The translations under genes were made by a program, and so were the position numbers. A DNA stretch of 64,000 nucleotides from Piper betle (Eukaryota > Streptophyta > Magnoliopsida > Piperales > Piperaceae): contig JAURVB010003142.1 of NCBI GenBank assembly GCA_033002965.1, forward strand, positions 152,424 through 216,423, in the 5' to 3' direction. Numbering within the stretch: the first letter of the stretch is position 1; every line of letters begins with the position of its first letter. The notes under the pieces are model-generated. The model saw only the letters and a program-made list of their open reading frames with translations. It did not search any database and had not been told where the DNA came from. Shown in pieces: positions 12,384 to 23,842 of this stretch.

Positions 12384-15195
12384 ATGGAAGCCGAGGGAAG
12401 GAGTTATTCGGAGTTGTATAGGAATTCAAGTGAAGAGATGTTCTTAAAGACGCTGATGGAGAGCTCAATTGGCATGGCTGCACCGTCCATGGAGTCCCTG
12501 GGTTTGAAGAACATTTCCCAGAATTTTCGAGCAGATAGTGAGGAGCTTTTCAATACCTGGCTTATGAATGCAGAGGCAAGTGATCAACCACTCTCATTTC
12601 TTGTTCCTTAGGCCTCGGTCATTAAAATAACCAATGGAGTTCAGAGAACAATGAATTGGCTAGCTCTCGATCTTGTGTTTTTTTGTTGGATGCTCAAGTG
12701 CCACAGAAATTGCTAGAGCTTAAGAGGGAAGTTGCATCACATGGTGTTCCGAAGTCTGATTGGTAGATGTGCTGACATCTAAAGTGCACTATTTGTTTTC
12801 TTCCTTGCAGAGTAATGGAAGCATTGCAAACCGAACCCGACAATCTTCTCGAAGGTGAATGCGAAGCTTGAAATTTTCATAACCTATGGAGCAGTGTGTA
12901 TATATAAATATATATATTAGCACCGTATATTGATTCCCACTTCTTAAACAGCCTATATCATGTTATAACATGTTTAATTGTTCAATATTGCAGGCTAACA
13001 ACAGAGCTTGCTGCCTTGTGCAGTCAGGAAAATGTAGGAGCAATTCAGACTAACCAAAGCAGCATTGATTTGATCCAGCAAAATATGAGCATAGCCGAGG
13101 AAAGTGAATCTGACCATAACCAACAATCGGTCGGGTGGGAGCTAGTTTAGGCACCTCTTTTTTTTTGTTTCATTTGGTGTGAATCTGTTTCCAAAAAGCT
13201 GCTGACAAATACTTATTTGCTGCAGAAATGCCATTGATAAAGGGTTGCAAGCTAGTAACTTGTTCTTAGCAAAGGTAATTAGATTTCATTGTTCTCAACC
13301 AGCCACCATGTTATCTTGGCTTTGTCTGAAAATCAAGTATGAGGAGCTAATCCCTGTTTTTCCTTCTTAAAGGCATGGTTTCACAGTTCCCAGCCAATGA
13401 CGAGGAGTCGATCATCCGAATTACGGTAACTCATCCCTCTATATATTTATATATGGAATGCTGATAATCAAAACTGATTGTTGAACATACAACGAAAATG
13501 CATACAAATGTTTATACAAAATACAAATGTTTAGTACGAATGCATGACAGAAGGAGATACGTGGCTATGCAAAGTAATCAGGTGTCTGATCTAAATCCCA
13601 CAACAATAATACCCGACCAGAACATATCCAACATAGACATCGCGACCAAGAATGGCTTTTGCGATGCCACCATGAACGACATATCCAACCAAATAACGAC
13701 GCCGGTACCTGCAACAAGTCCAGCATCATATCCCTTCGACACTCACCCAATTGCCGGCCTCGACACCGTTTCTTCTGTGGTGAGCATGTTGAAGGGCACG
13801 TTGGAGCGCAAGAAGCTCAACAACCAGACCGAGAAGGATGTTCTGGATCAAGACGGCTCCTATGGTTATCACGGGGCACAAGACGTTGTGACCAACATGA
13901 GCTCCAACAGCCAAAGTGCCACCCAGATAAATGATTCCTTCCACAACTATAATTCGTACGCGCAGTTGAAAGACTTCACTAATTTGCAAAGCATCGATGA
14001 GTCTGTCTTGGGAGAAGATCAAATTCAAGGCTTTGCTGCTCCATGGAACCACCCTGTTCAGATAAGTGGTGTGTCACAGGAGCCATCCCAAAGTGGATCA
14101 TCGGCTGTGGCACCAGTTCTGTCGAACGGTTTTGAGATATGTGATGGGCCGGCTACCTCTGGTCAGAACTTCTCTGTCTGTGAAAGTGGTAGGGCGCAGT
14201 TTGTGAGTGGTGGCTCTGAACAAGGGACCAAAGCTAATGGTCAGTTCCTGCTCTGTTTTTTGATGTTTGATTGTAATTTTAGCAAACTTTATAATCATCT
14301 ACTTAAAACTAAAACTAAAACTGGGGAACACAGGTTTCAGAGAAAGGATTTTCGAGAACAGTATTAAAGATGATCAAAAGGTATGAGTATCAATTCCAAT
14401 CAGTTTCAGTCATCAGATGTGATTTTATGCTAATTGAAACTACGTGTTAATGGTTATATCATATATGTGCATTTTGCTCAGAAAGTAAGCCTGGTTCGGT
14501 TAGGATCTGTGACATCGTTGCCATCAGGTAATCTAATATCAAAATCGAAACAGTGAACAATTGTGATTGTTCAAGGCTTCTTTTATAAGAATCGTTGCTG
14601 ATCTGAAACCAAAATTCTGTAGTGGACAAGACCGACCCAACAAAGAAACGCCGAGTAGAACGTTCTCGCAAGTAAGCTTTTCAAACTTTCAGTACCCGAT
14701 TTACATGTTTAGAATCATGGGCACACTAGAATCACACATGAATGTTGGATGTGTTTGGGTTGATTAATAGAATGGCTGAGGCTAAGGAAAGGAACATGAC
14801 ACCAGCAGCTGCTTCTGATGCACAAGCTCTTTTGAAGCGCTGCGAGAATCTAGAGAAGGAACTGCGCTCACTCAAGCTCAACCTTGCTTTCATGAACAGG
14901 TACTCGTATATTTCTGTACCACGTACTTGCCACACTAGTCATTTTTCGAACTTTCCACTTTTAAGTCAAAAATTGCTTCGATTTGGTTGTTTATAATATC
15001 CTCTCCCACTTACCAAGTTTGTCGAGATGCATGTTTCAAAGGCTGTGCTAACCAAGTTGGGATTATTTTAGGAAGGACTCGGAGCAAACCAAGCAGATAG
15101 AGGAGCTGCAGAAGCAGAACAAGGAGATGGGAGACGAGAAGGAACGATTGTTGGAAGAGATAGAGAGGATTTTGTCTGAGACGGGTCGGATGTGA
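12384..15195 (+). CDS. CYCLOPS: CYCLOPS/IPD3, symbiosis transcription factor (11 exons, intact)
   Basis: Nuclear DNA-binding protein phosphorylated by CCaMK; it switches on genes for arbuscular mycorrhizal (and in legumes nodule) symbiosis. Exons: 12384-12575, 12811-12854, 12994-13134, 13226-13274, 13373-13425, 13551-14239, 14334-14380, 14482-14527, 14623-14671, 14771-14899, 15072-15195. All phases agree, giving 520 residues, the usual length. The first intron uses a GC donor (AG/gcaagt); the others are GT-AG. Visible blocks: YRNSSEEMFLKTLMES and SQNFRADSEELF near the N-terminus, NAIDKGLQASNLFLAKAWF and MTRSRSSELRRRY near 127-163, KKRRVERSRKMAEAKERN (basic, nuclear-localisation-like), and a C-terminal coiled coil from LKRCENLEKE to LLEEIERILSETGRM. 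The R-x-x-S sites at residues 49-52 and 153-157 match the CCaMK target regions (S50 and S154 in Lotus). Identification rests on family knowledge and is strong. Confidence 0.95.
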
Positions 15196-16042
15196 ATCAT
15201 GGGATGACATCCTTCACCATGTTTGGACGATGGTTTCCCGCTCCATCAAAACTCAAATCCGATGTTGGACGAGTCAACCACCATTCATTTTCCAAATATG
15301 AAGCGGCTGATTCATCTCTTTGCTCACAAGGATGCCAAGGATAAGCACCAACGCAACAACTAAATTGCAACAGCGCCTCTGGTCACCGAATCAGTCCAAT
15401 TCATGTCCCTCTCTTGCAAGTTGCAATCTAAGTGTTACACTTCTTTCTTGTTTAATCTTTTACTCGGCATATAAGAAAAATACAGTAGATGTACACGTCC
15501 GGTTTGCGTATAAAACAAAGACATGCACCATTCAAGCTTGTGATAATATAGAGTACATTTTTCCTTATGGGTAATCCGTCATCATCATGAAGATTAGGAC
15601 TAAACACAGCATATAGATAGAGAGAGAGGCAGCTCAAAATCAGGGATGGTCATGGAGGAAGGTGTGGGCTGGCCTTAGCTCGGGCAGTGCCGGGTCCCTT
15701 GTCAATGAATACTCTTGCTTTCTCCCACTCTGTTTTAATACTTGCTTTTTAGTATGTTGGTGGGGGGATAGACATATCAATCAATCAAATAGCTACAGTA
15801 GCAAAGCTAAATCCAGAGCAGATAACCGGATAAGGTGGGTAGGAGGAGGTGATAACCAGATAAGGTGGGTTGGAGGAGGTGAGGTGAAGCGAGATGAGCA
15901 GCAACAAGAATTCTGCTCTTTTGATGCTCTTCATGGGCGCCACTTCACGTTGCTCCCTATCCAACCGATAGAAGTCGATCTCTGCAGGGCACGGTCTTTG
16001 ATGGGTTTGGAGGGATAAAGGTCGAAGCTTTGGATCGGGGGG
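15196..16042. other. CYCLOPS 3' region and upstream region of the DUF7865-like gene
   Basis: Downstream of the CYCLOPS stop, then the promoter and leader of the next gene. At 15817-15879 there are two ~31-bp tandem units, each containing GATAAGGTGGGT and a following GGAGGAGGTG; the GATAAG core resembles an I-box. No separate gene was recognised. Confidence 0.5.
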
Positions 16043-16474
16043 ATGGGGTCGGCGTTCATGGCGATGTGCCCGCTGCACTCGGCGATAGCGACGACGTGCG
16101 GGGCGCTGATGATGTTCTACTGGAAGGAGATGGCGGTGGTGGGGCACGGGAGGGAGACGGCGAGCAGGCTGTTGGGGTCGACGCCACACGACCAGCTTCT
16201 CCTCCAGACCTCCGACGCCTTCTCCGGCATGCTGCTCTTCGCCATCGGCTGGCTGCTATTCATGGTTGCCTTTGTCCACGACCGGGACTTCCAGAACTTC
16301 TTCGCCGGCGGCTGCTCCCTCCTCAACTTCTCCTTCGCTTTCTGGCGCTTCTACTTCGAGGGTCACCTTGAGGACCTCGCGCGCGACTGTCCCCGGCAGG
16401 CCGTCGGCGACCTGCTACTCAGCTTGTCGTGGATCCTCTTCCTCGTCTATACTTGGAGGGAGAAGTACGACTAG
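16043..16474 (+). CDS. Small plant membrane protein, DUF7865-like
   Basis: A 143-residue single-exon protein with about four hydrophobic segments: CPLHSAIATTCGALMMFYW, FSGMLLFAIGWLLFMVAF, FAGGCSLLNFSFAFWRFYF and GDLLLSLSWILFLVYTW. It ends in WREKYD. The HGRETASRLLGSTPHDQLLLQTSD stretch between helices 1 and 2 is typical of a conserved, uncharacterised plant family; the family name is given from memory. The start at 16043 was chosen because it directly precedes the first helix. Coding GC is high. The role is unknown; location in an endomembrane is an inference from the helices. Confidence 0.8.
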   Translation: MGSAFMAMCPLHSAIATTCGALMMFYWKEMAVVGHGRETASRLLGSTPHDQLLLQTSDAFSGMLLFAIGWLLFMVAFVHDRDFQNFFAGGCSLLNFSFAFWRFYFEGHLEDLARDCPRQAVGDLLLSLSWILFLVYTWREKYD

Positions 16475-19400
16475 CCTTTAGCTTCTTCCTCCCTTTTACT
16501 CTTTCTTTCTCTCCCATAGCTATTGTACATGCTCTCACCTATTGCCGGGGATGGGAGAAGGATACTCATGTGATCCACCCCCACATCGACAGGGCAATTG
16601 CTAAGGTTCAAACTTTACTTCATCATCTCAGAACATTTACATATTTTTACAATGTTCTTGTTCTTGTTGTTTCTATGAGTTATGTTAAGGCTCCAAGAGG
16701 GAGAGGGTACATATTTTCTCTGGATTTTTTTTCTTGTGTGGTGCTGATACTTCTCTCTGTACATATACACTGTTTTATAGTTAAATCTCTATATTGCTTT
16801 CTGTTAACATAGCCATGATTTTGTGGTTATCACCTTCTTCTCTGAACATAGCCACTGTACTTGGTTTTGATTTTTTTCCCCTTCTTGCACATGATATATC
16901 TTTCTGCCCATTTTCTCATTTCTATTGCTTTCTGCCAATGTTGCTAATTAGAGAGATTTAGATGCCTGATGTGAAGGAAGGAAGACATATCGTTTATGTT
17001 TGTTGAGCAGATCCATTACATAGAGGAACGCCAACATTTATCATGCTAGTGTTAAAGCTGTTGGACTTCTATATTGCTTCCAGCTGTTAGATTGAGTAGC
17101 AAATTTCTGCTCTCTGTTTCCTCTGAGAGTTCTTGATTTCTTTCCGCCAATTCAACGTACATGTTACATTTCACAAATCAGCATTCTCTCAGCGCTCATT
17201 TTGTTACGATCAGCTGGTTTTCTATTTCACAATTAGTGCTTACTCGAGTTTGATTGGTATTGTGATGGGCACAATTTGCAAGTTTACTCCCACAAACTCG
17301 GAATTGGATTTTTTATGTCTGAAGTAGCTAAATTATACTGATCTTACACCGTATATTACATTTCACCGAAGTGTGAAATACGTATAAAGGTATGATAATT
17401 CTGCCATGAATGTACCAGCAATTTATTAGCCTGGTGTTTCCAATAATAGAGTGAGAAGATAATCAAAATTAAACCTCTATCTGCTCTTTCTGCGAAAATG
17501 TTAAAAACTAGAATAACATATATGGGTGATAACTTAGGAGCTTTGGTGGTAAACTCAACAGCAGATTGTGGGTTGTATCTTACAATTTAGAATCCTACAA
17601 CCCCGTTTAACATCAACATGTAGAGAATTTTTTTATGGTCGTTTATTTGAACCCGTAATTAAGCTAAGATGATTTACGATATTGTAATTCGATAATAATT
17701 TTGGAGAGAAGTAATGAAATCGTTTAGTTATTAGTAAATTAATCTAATACGTTTGTCTTCGTTGGGTTAAATATCTATAAATAGAGAAGAAGAGGTTGGA
17801 AGAGATCATTGTGATCGTCATCAGATTTCCCTGATAGAGAAGGAATCAAGCGCTGGTACACAACGGAAAAAAGCTAAGATCTTTGGTGCTGCTTCACTGC
17901 CCACCGGAGTTGTTTTCAGCTATCAAACTCATCCCATCATCCTCTTCACGTACTCCCTTGCCCGAGTCTATGTCTACCAACCATAACCTGCCGCTGCCGG
18001 AGATGAGGACGAAGTCAGCAGCAAAAGCATAGGTACTGCCGCTTCGTTCTGCTTTCCAGACTTGCCGGAGATATTTCCAGCCGAAAAACTTCGGTCCCAA
18101 GCTCCTTAACTTGGTATGTACTTGGTCAAGTGCCCATCGGCCATAGGGGAGTCCCCACCAGACGTCGGGAAGGACTCCCGGAGTTGACGCACATAGAGGA
18201 AGAAGAAGAAACGCTGGAAAGGTGAAGCAGGTCCAAGGTTCTGGTTGGCGGACATTATTAGTCGGGTTGGCCATGATCCTTGACCCATGATGGTGACTCC
18301 ACTTGGCTTTAGAGCCCTGTACATCATAAACAAAAGGCACACTCAATTTTGTTGAGTTGTTTGTGTACTGTGTACGTCACACTCATGTGTAGATTGGGGT
18401 TTAACTATTCCAATTTCAGCTTTGTCTCCCACTTGAGCCAATATTGAATGTTCAGCTTTGTCTCTTACATGAGCCAATCGTCCAAATTATGGAGCCGTCC
18501 CACACCAAGTTGCAAAGCTTTGCTATTGCCTTGGAGCTTTGCCCACGAAGCTGTGAGCCTTTTGGAGTTTCGACGTATTGCTGGCGTACTGAAAAATCTC
18601 ACCAGAGTTTGGCTCAGTAAGGATTGTTGCTGAGATCAAGAGTAAGAGTTGAAGTCCCGCTAGTGGCCACCAAGACCAAGATGGTTGCTCATGTGCCCTG
18701 CCAAAGTCGTGACCTTGCAAGTTGTTGACATGAGGTCAAGCTACACTGCTGACGTTGTCTTTTAAGTCGTCACCGCCAACTTGCTGCATAACAGTATCTT
18801 GCCATCCAGGACCTTGCTAAGGAGAGGAAGAGGTCCTGCTTTCATATTGTCTTGTTGTCCTGTGAAGCATTGCCTTGGGGATTGCTGGAAAGCCTTATTA
18901 GGTGCTATTTGGAGTGTTGATAAGGAGTTGTTGTCCTCTTGCTGTATCACTTCCATCCAAAGTTGAAGACAACAGAAGCAAGAAGTTGGCCGTGAGCAGC
19001 CTTATGTTGCCTAGAGGCTTAGCCTGAGGTTTGCCATTGAGCGCTACCGCTTACTTGCTGAAGTCTTGTTGCTTGGAGTTGCAAAGCCATGGCAGATCCT
19101 TGTCGAGAGCACCACTGCTGCCGTGAGACGCTACTATTGGAGTTGGAAGGAAGAAGAGTAGATGAGAGAAAAGGACATTCAACGTCCACTTTGTCCCTTC
19201 TTTAACCGCGACCAATCGCTCCTACTAAGTCCACTTTTTGTAGTACCCGAATACGTTGCTAAATTGTGTTCACCGTGTCCATTTTTAACCACTACTTGCA
19301 ATTCAAAACCTGTGATAGATTCGATTGATATTTGCACGCCAAATACCGCACAGCTGCTGGCGCATTCAACATTTGACAATTGCCGGTGTACACCCCAACA

Positions 19401-21089
19401 GGAACGACACAACACTAGATTTTACATGGAGTCAAAAAAGACAAATTATATATAGAGTCAAAAAAATAAAGTGGAAAAAATTTACTAAATTTTATAATTT
19501 ATAAAAGAACATTATATTAATTGATTGTGAGTTCTAATTTTATCGTACTGACTTAGTTATTTAAATTAAATCTTAAAAAACTATGTGAAAAATTTTATGT
19601 GTATTCTATGTTTGTGGTATTATCTTATGGTTTTTTTACACGGCAAAGGCACCTCTGAACCAATTAATCATACATAAAATGAAGCATCATCGAGGAATCA
19701 GAAATCCCGCGCCTAAACATAGAATTAAGTATTTCATCTGATCTTGGCGTTCAAGTTTGTAAGTTAAGACCGTTTCAATGATTGGACATGGTGAGCTTGA
19801 ATAAGGTGGGTTGGGCTTGTACTAATTAAGGACGGGACTAAATTCATTATTTTATTGTAAAATGGATAAATATAATAAAAATAGTGAATTATGAGCTTTG
19901 TTTACCGTCATTGTACATGTGGTAAACTACCCATGAAATGACCGTAAAATTTTTTGTATATCTTTATTTTCTAATTGTTGACAATATCGATTGTATTTTT
20001 ATGACAATGGCATCTTGGGATAACCAAAGAATAATTAATTTAAACATTCAATAATTAAACCCTGCCAGCACTTCGCTGCACAAACAGTTTGCTAAATAGG
20101 GTTTCTTCCACTTTTATCGCATTTCAATCTTCTTTGTGTTGTTGATTTTGGCCTACAATAATTTTATAGGCTCCTTAATACTTACTTAATTTAGAGTTAT
20201 TATTATTTATTACTATAAAAGTATTGGACTATAATTTTACATAAATTAGAATTTTAAAACTATTATTAAAATTTAATATATTTATAATTATATTATAAAA
20301 TTAAAATTTGTTACATACTAATATATACATAACTTAGATTTTCACGGATATATAAATCTATTGGAAATAAAAAATATTTTAAATAAATTCTATTTAGTTA
20401 TGAAAATTTTTACTTATTAAAATTAAAATTATGTTTAATATTTTAACCAATTATATATTTTTTCAATTTAATTAATATTTTTTATTTAAAAATAATGATG
20501 TAATAAATTTGAAATTAATTTTATATATTCTTAATATATATTATTAATAACGTGCACATCGTATGGGTCTTTAGCTAATTTTTTAAAATATAGATCATAT
20601 AGTATTAGAATTTTTTTGTAAATATAATTAAAGTTTATACGAGTGTAACATAATAATAATTTTAACGGCAAATATACATGTTTATATGTCTATACTAGGT
20701 TTCCTACTAGGCATATGACTCGTTACACGCTTCGTTTTGTTGTAAAAGACTTTGATAAGTTTTGGCCCATGAAACATAGCGAGATGAACATTTGGGCTTT
20801 TGAGATATAAAACCCACAATAACAACAAAGCGAGTCGATATATACATATAGATATATATATATATATATATATCAAAAACTTTTAAGTTTTGCCTAATTT
20901 TTAAAATCTTCAAACAGATTTGTGTCAAAACTGTGACTCTGCAAAGAGAATACAAACAGAACTCTAAAGAAAGTTCATATATCAAAGATAAATATGTTTG
21001 AAAAATATGTATATCTCCGTTGAAAAATATTAATACAGATATGTTTGAGCAAAGTTATAAAAAGCAAACATAATTAAACCAAATGATAT
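16475..21089. other. Long intergenic region, mostly unrecognised
   Basis: 16475-17760 has 3'-flanking sequence and no gene. A TATA-like TATAAATAG at about 17776 precedes purine-rich sequence and could be a promoter of an unrecognised transcript. 18417-18478 has two copies of CAGCTTTGTCTC..GAGCCAAT. 19460-20900 is AT-rich with a short (TA)n run at about 20850-20872. One unrecognised open frame is listed separately. Confidence 0.45.
17894..18346 (-). other. Unrecognised open reading frame of 150 codons
   Basis: The frame begins at 18346 and ends at 17894. It contains the segments VWWGLPYGRWALDQVHTKL and LISGSGRLWLVDIDSGKG, which read like real protein, but no family was recognised and no intron structure is evident. 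It may be a gene fragment or part of an old retroelement. Low confidence that it is expressed. Confidence 0.25.
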
Positions 21090-21099
21090 TTCACAATGT

Positions 21100-21303
21100 T
21101 ATACTTACAAAATCAGAGAAAGAAATACTTACAAACAAGCTTCACACTCAAACTTCACACTCAAATAAACAAACAAGCTTCACTCTCAAACTTCACATGC
21201 AAACCACACTCAAACGCCACACTCAAATTAAGAGAGAAAGAGAGCTTCCAACTTTGCCACCAGGCTTCCTCCCCCTTCCTAAACGCTTCAGTCTCTTTTT
21301 ATA
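21100..21303 (-). promoter_or_regulatory. Putative viral promoter TATA box and repeat-rich leader
   Basis: On the minus strand TATAAAAA (21296-21303) is followed by a purine-rich stretch and then a leader in which TTTGAGTGTGAAG/GTGAAGCTTGTTTGT recurs (21139-21230, seen on the plus strand as repeated CTTCACACTCAAA). The position downstream of the last viral frame fits the single major promoter of caulimovirids. Inferred from position and motif only. Confidence 0.45.
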
Positions 21304-21453
21304 ATCTCGTAGATGGGTAACTGAGAACCATAAACGGGTATCCGAACTTTACTCCGAAATTTTTCCAGATTCCTTCTTATACTTAAGGAGATAAAATCAC
21401 AAACATAGGGACCCCACCTGAAATCTTTACTTTGATTGGGGCCCACCATCATT

Positions 21454-21954
21454 TTAAAAAATATTCTTAAGTAAACCAATCATTTCTTGTCTTGATGAAA
21501 CATCTTCAAATGGTAAAGATTCTACCTGCGTCGTAGAATTAACAAAAACTGCTGTACTACTTTGAGACTTATCTGAAGATGGAGAATTATTCATTTCAGG
21601 GCAATTCCTAGCGCTATGTCCTTGTTCTCCACAACATAAATAGGTCATCAAGAGTTTACTAGGAATAATAGAACAATAGTCTGAAATATGACCAGACTGT
21701 CCACATATAGAGCAATAAAAATCCAATGTGTTTAACTTAGGTTGGTCAAATCCATCAAGAAGTTCCTTATTAGATGAAGTCGGGGATTCGGATACTTCCA
21801 CTTTAGGGGTACTGGGAAAAGGAAAATTGCCATCTAAATAGAAATCCGTTGTATATACTAATCTTATAGCTTCACTTTCAGGGATCAGTGGATTTTTACT
21901 CTTTACCTGTAAATACTGCAAACAAACGTTAGGGGGCAGTGTTGGTGGAGTCAC
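21454..21954 (-). CDS. Viral 3' open frame with two CCHC zinc knuckles
   Basis: A frame of 166 codons in the pararetroviral fragment. It contains CSICGQSGHISDYC and CCGEQGHSARNC, two CX2CX4HX4C zinc knuckles (the second begins with an extra Cys), which normally bind nucleic acid. It lies downstream of RNase H, whereas the usual viral knuckle is at 25505-25565 beside the capsid region. Its first Met may be internal, because an open stretch continues upstream toward 22050. Function unknown; nucleic-acid binding is inferred. Confidence 0.55.
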   Translation of the reverse strand: MTPPTLPPNVCLQYLQVKSKNPLIPESEAIRLVYTTDFYLDGNFPFPSTPKVEVSESPTSSNKELLDGFDQPKLNTLDFYCSICGQSGHISDYCSIIPSKLLMTYLCCGEQGHSARNCPEMNNSPSSDKSQSSTAVFVNSTTQVESLPFEDVSSRQEMIGLLKNIF

Positions 21955-22055
21955 TGCAGAAGATATTTCTAGAAGAACAGGAGTAGATGAACAATGAGGA
22001 GAATGAAATACAATCTCAGGGGTTTTTGCTTTAGAAGAAATGGATACAGATTCAC

Positions 22056-22400
22056 TTAAAATAGCTTTTCCTTTTTCAGATTTTTGACAGGAAGCCCGTA
22101 CATGGAAACATTGGAATTGAACCTATCCCACCATCTAGTATAAATTTTTCGAGCTAGACTTGATGCATGACTTCCATAGATTTTTTCAAACTTGAAGCAA
22201 TAACTCCAAGAAGCTATCCAAGGAATACGATAGTATATAAGAAACTGAGTAAAAACATCTCCAATGACTAGATCTATTCTTTCTTGAAATAAATGGAACT
22301 GACTCAGAATATGACGAGGTAAGAATTCAAATCCAGGTCCAAATCTATAGAACCATTTCATAAACCAGGAAGGTAGTACTGAAACTTTGGGTAAATCCAT
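22056..22400 (-). CDS. Viral 3' open frame, unknown function
   Basis: A frame of 114 codons rich in aromatic residues, with PWIASWSYCFKFEKIYG and ARKIYTRWWDRF. No domain was recognised with confidence. It lies between the zinc-knuckle frame and the 136-codon frame, all on the viral coding strand, so the three may be remains of one longer viral protein broken by mutations. Confidence 0.4.
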   Translation of the reverse strand: MDLPKVSVLPSWFMKWFYRFGPGFEFLPRHILSQFHLFQERIDLVIGDVFTQFLIYYRIPWIASWSYCFKFEKIYGSHASSLARKIYTRWWDRFNSNVSMYGLPVKNLKKEKLF

Positions 22401-22565
22401 TCTAATAAACCAAGAGTGTTGACTAACTTTACTCTTATAAAACAGAACTTTTTCAAATGATTCAACATAATCTCAATAATTATAACCTTTTGGGATTGAA
22501 AATGGTCCATTATAAGAGAGTTTTCAAATTGTTTGGATTACCAAAGTCTGACATAGTCATTACTT

Positions 22566-22976
22566 TTAAATTAATATCTTACTAAATAAAACAGAGCTCT
22601 CATGCTGATCATATAACATAATTTGCTGAGAAACTAGGCCACCTTTGAAAGTATGAGTAATTTCTACAGAACTGGTTTCAATCAAAATCCTCTCATAATA
22701 GAAACGATTCTTTCGAGATTTTAGGGGAAAATAGGTACAATATGGTAACAGTTGTTGGGCCAAGATATTAGGATCAGCAGATTGCAACTCTTCAGGAGTG
22801 TATTCAATATAACAAATATGAAGAGGTGGATCTTTTGGTAAATAAGGACTCAAATTTCTACAAGAAGTATTTTGAATCAAAGGTTCCAAAATATTCTCAG
22901 TATAAGGAAGAGATCCTTGAGGTAAAGGTGAATTTTTATATTTATAAGCGGGAGAATGAATAAGCTTATTGTCCAT
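22566..22976 (-). CDS. Viral open frame downstream of RNase H, unknown function
   Basis: A frame of 136 codons starting about 20 bases after the RNase H stop codon. It contains CYIEYTPEELQSADP and RKNRFYYERILIETSSVEIT. The position matches the second open frame found in some caulimovirids such as florendoviruses; the protein itself was not recognised. Confidence 0.45.
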   Translation of the reverse strand: MDNKLIHSPAYKYKNSPLPQGSLPYTENILEPLIQNTSCRNLSPYLPKDPPLHICYIEYTPEELQSADPNILAQQLLPYCTYFPLKSRKNRFYYERILIETSSVEITHTFKGGLVSQQIMLYDQHESSVLFSKILI

Positions 22977-22996
22977 ATCTTATACCCCTGCAAAAA

Positions 22997-23842
22997 TTAG
23001 CGAGTGAGAAAATCAGGAAGAGAGTTAGTATCACCATGAATGAATTCAATATCAAAATCAAAAATAGCAAGAAGAGCTTGCCACCGGGCAAAAATATATT
23101 TAGATGCTAAATTTTTTACATCTTTTTCAATAATATCTTTGGCAGCTTTACAATCAATTCTTAAAAGGAATTTTTGATTAATTAAATCATCCTGAAATTT
23201 TAAAATACAAGTAACTATACTTAACATTTCTTGTTTAATAGTAGAGTATTTTTTCTGGGTATCATTCCAAACTCTCGAATGATATCTAATAACTACAGGT
23301 TTATTATTTAATACTTGTTTTAAAATACCCCCATATCCTACTACTGAAGCATCAGTTTCTACAATTTTTAAAGACGTAGGATGCGCTAATGTTAAACAAG
23401 GTATATATTTTACTTTATTTTTAATATTTTGTACTGCTTTTGTATGAGCAGAGGTCCATGGTGATGGATTTTTCCTTAATCTTTGCCATAATAGTTTGCA
23501 ATCTTGTGCTAATTCTTGGTAAAAATCAGATACATAATTTAAACTTCCTAAAAATCTTTGTAGCTGAGTTTTATCCAAAATTTCATCAGGAAACTTGGAT
23601 GAAAATTCAAGTACTCTTTGTATAGGTTTTATAAATCCTTTTTCTATTTCATGTCCTAAATATCTAATTTTTGTTTGAACTAAAGACATTTTCTTTTTAG
23701 ATAATACTATTCCTTGAGATTTAACAATTTTATAAAATTGATTTAGATGTTTAAAATGTTGATCTAAATTATCAGAATATACTAAAACATCATCAATATA
23801 AACAATGATATAGTCTAAATATGGATTAAAAATATCATTCAT
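22997..23842 (-). pseudogene. Viral reverse transcriptase C-terminal part and RNase H
   Basis: Contains the RT catalytic motif IVYIDDVLVYS, the downstream GIVLSKKKM..YLGHEI block, and the RNase H domain with ETDAS and a final FIHGDTNSLPDFLTR. It is separated from the upstream protease/RT frame by a single-base frameshift at about 23842-23850, so the polymerase is broken. The domains clearly match Caulimoviridae rather than Ty3 elements with an integrase: no integrase follows. Confidence 0.88.
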
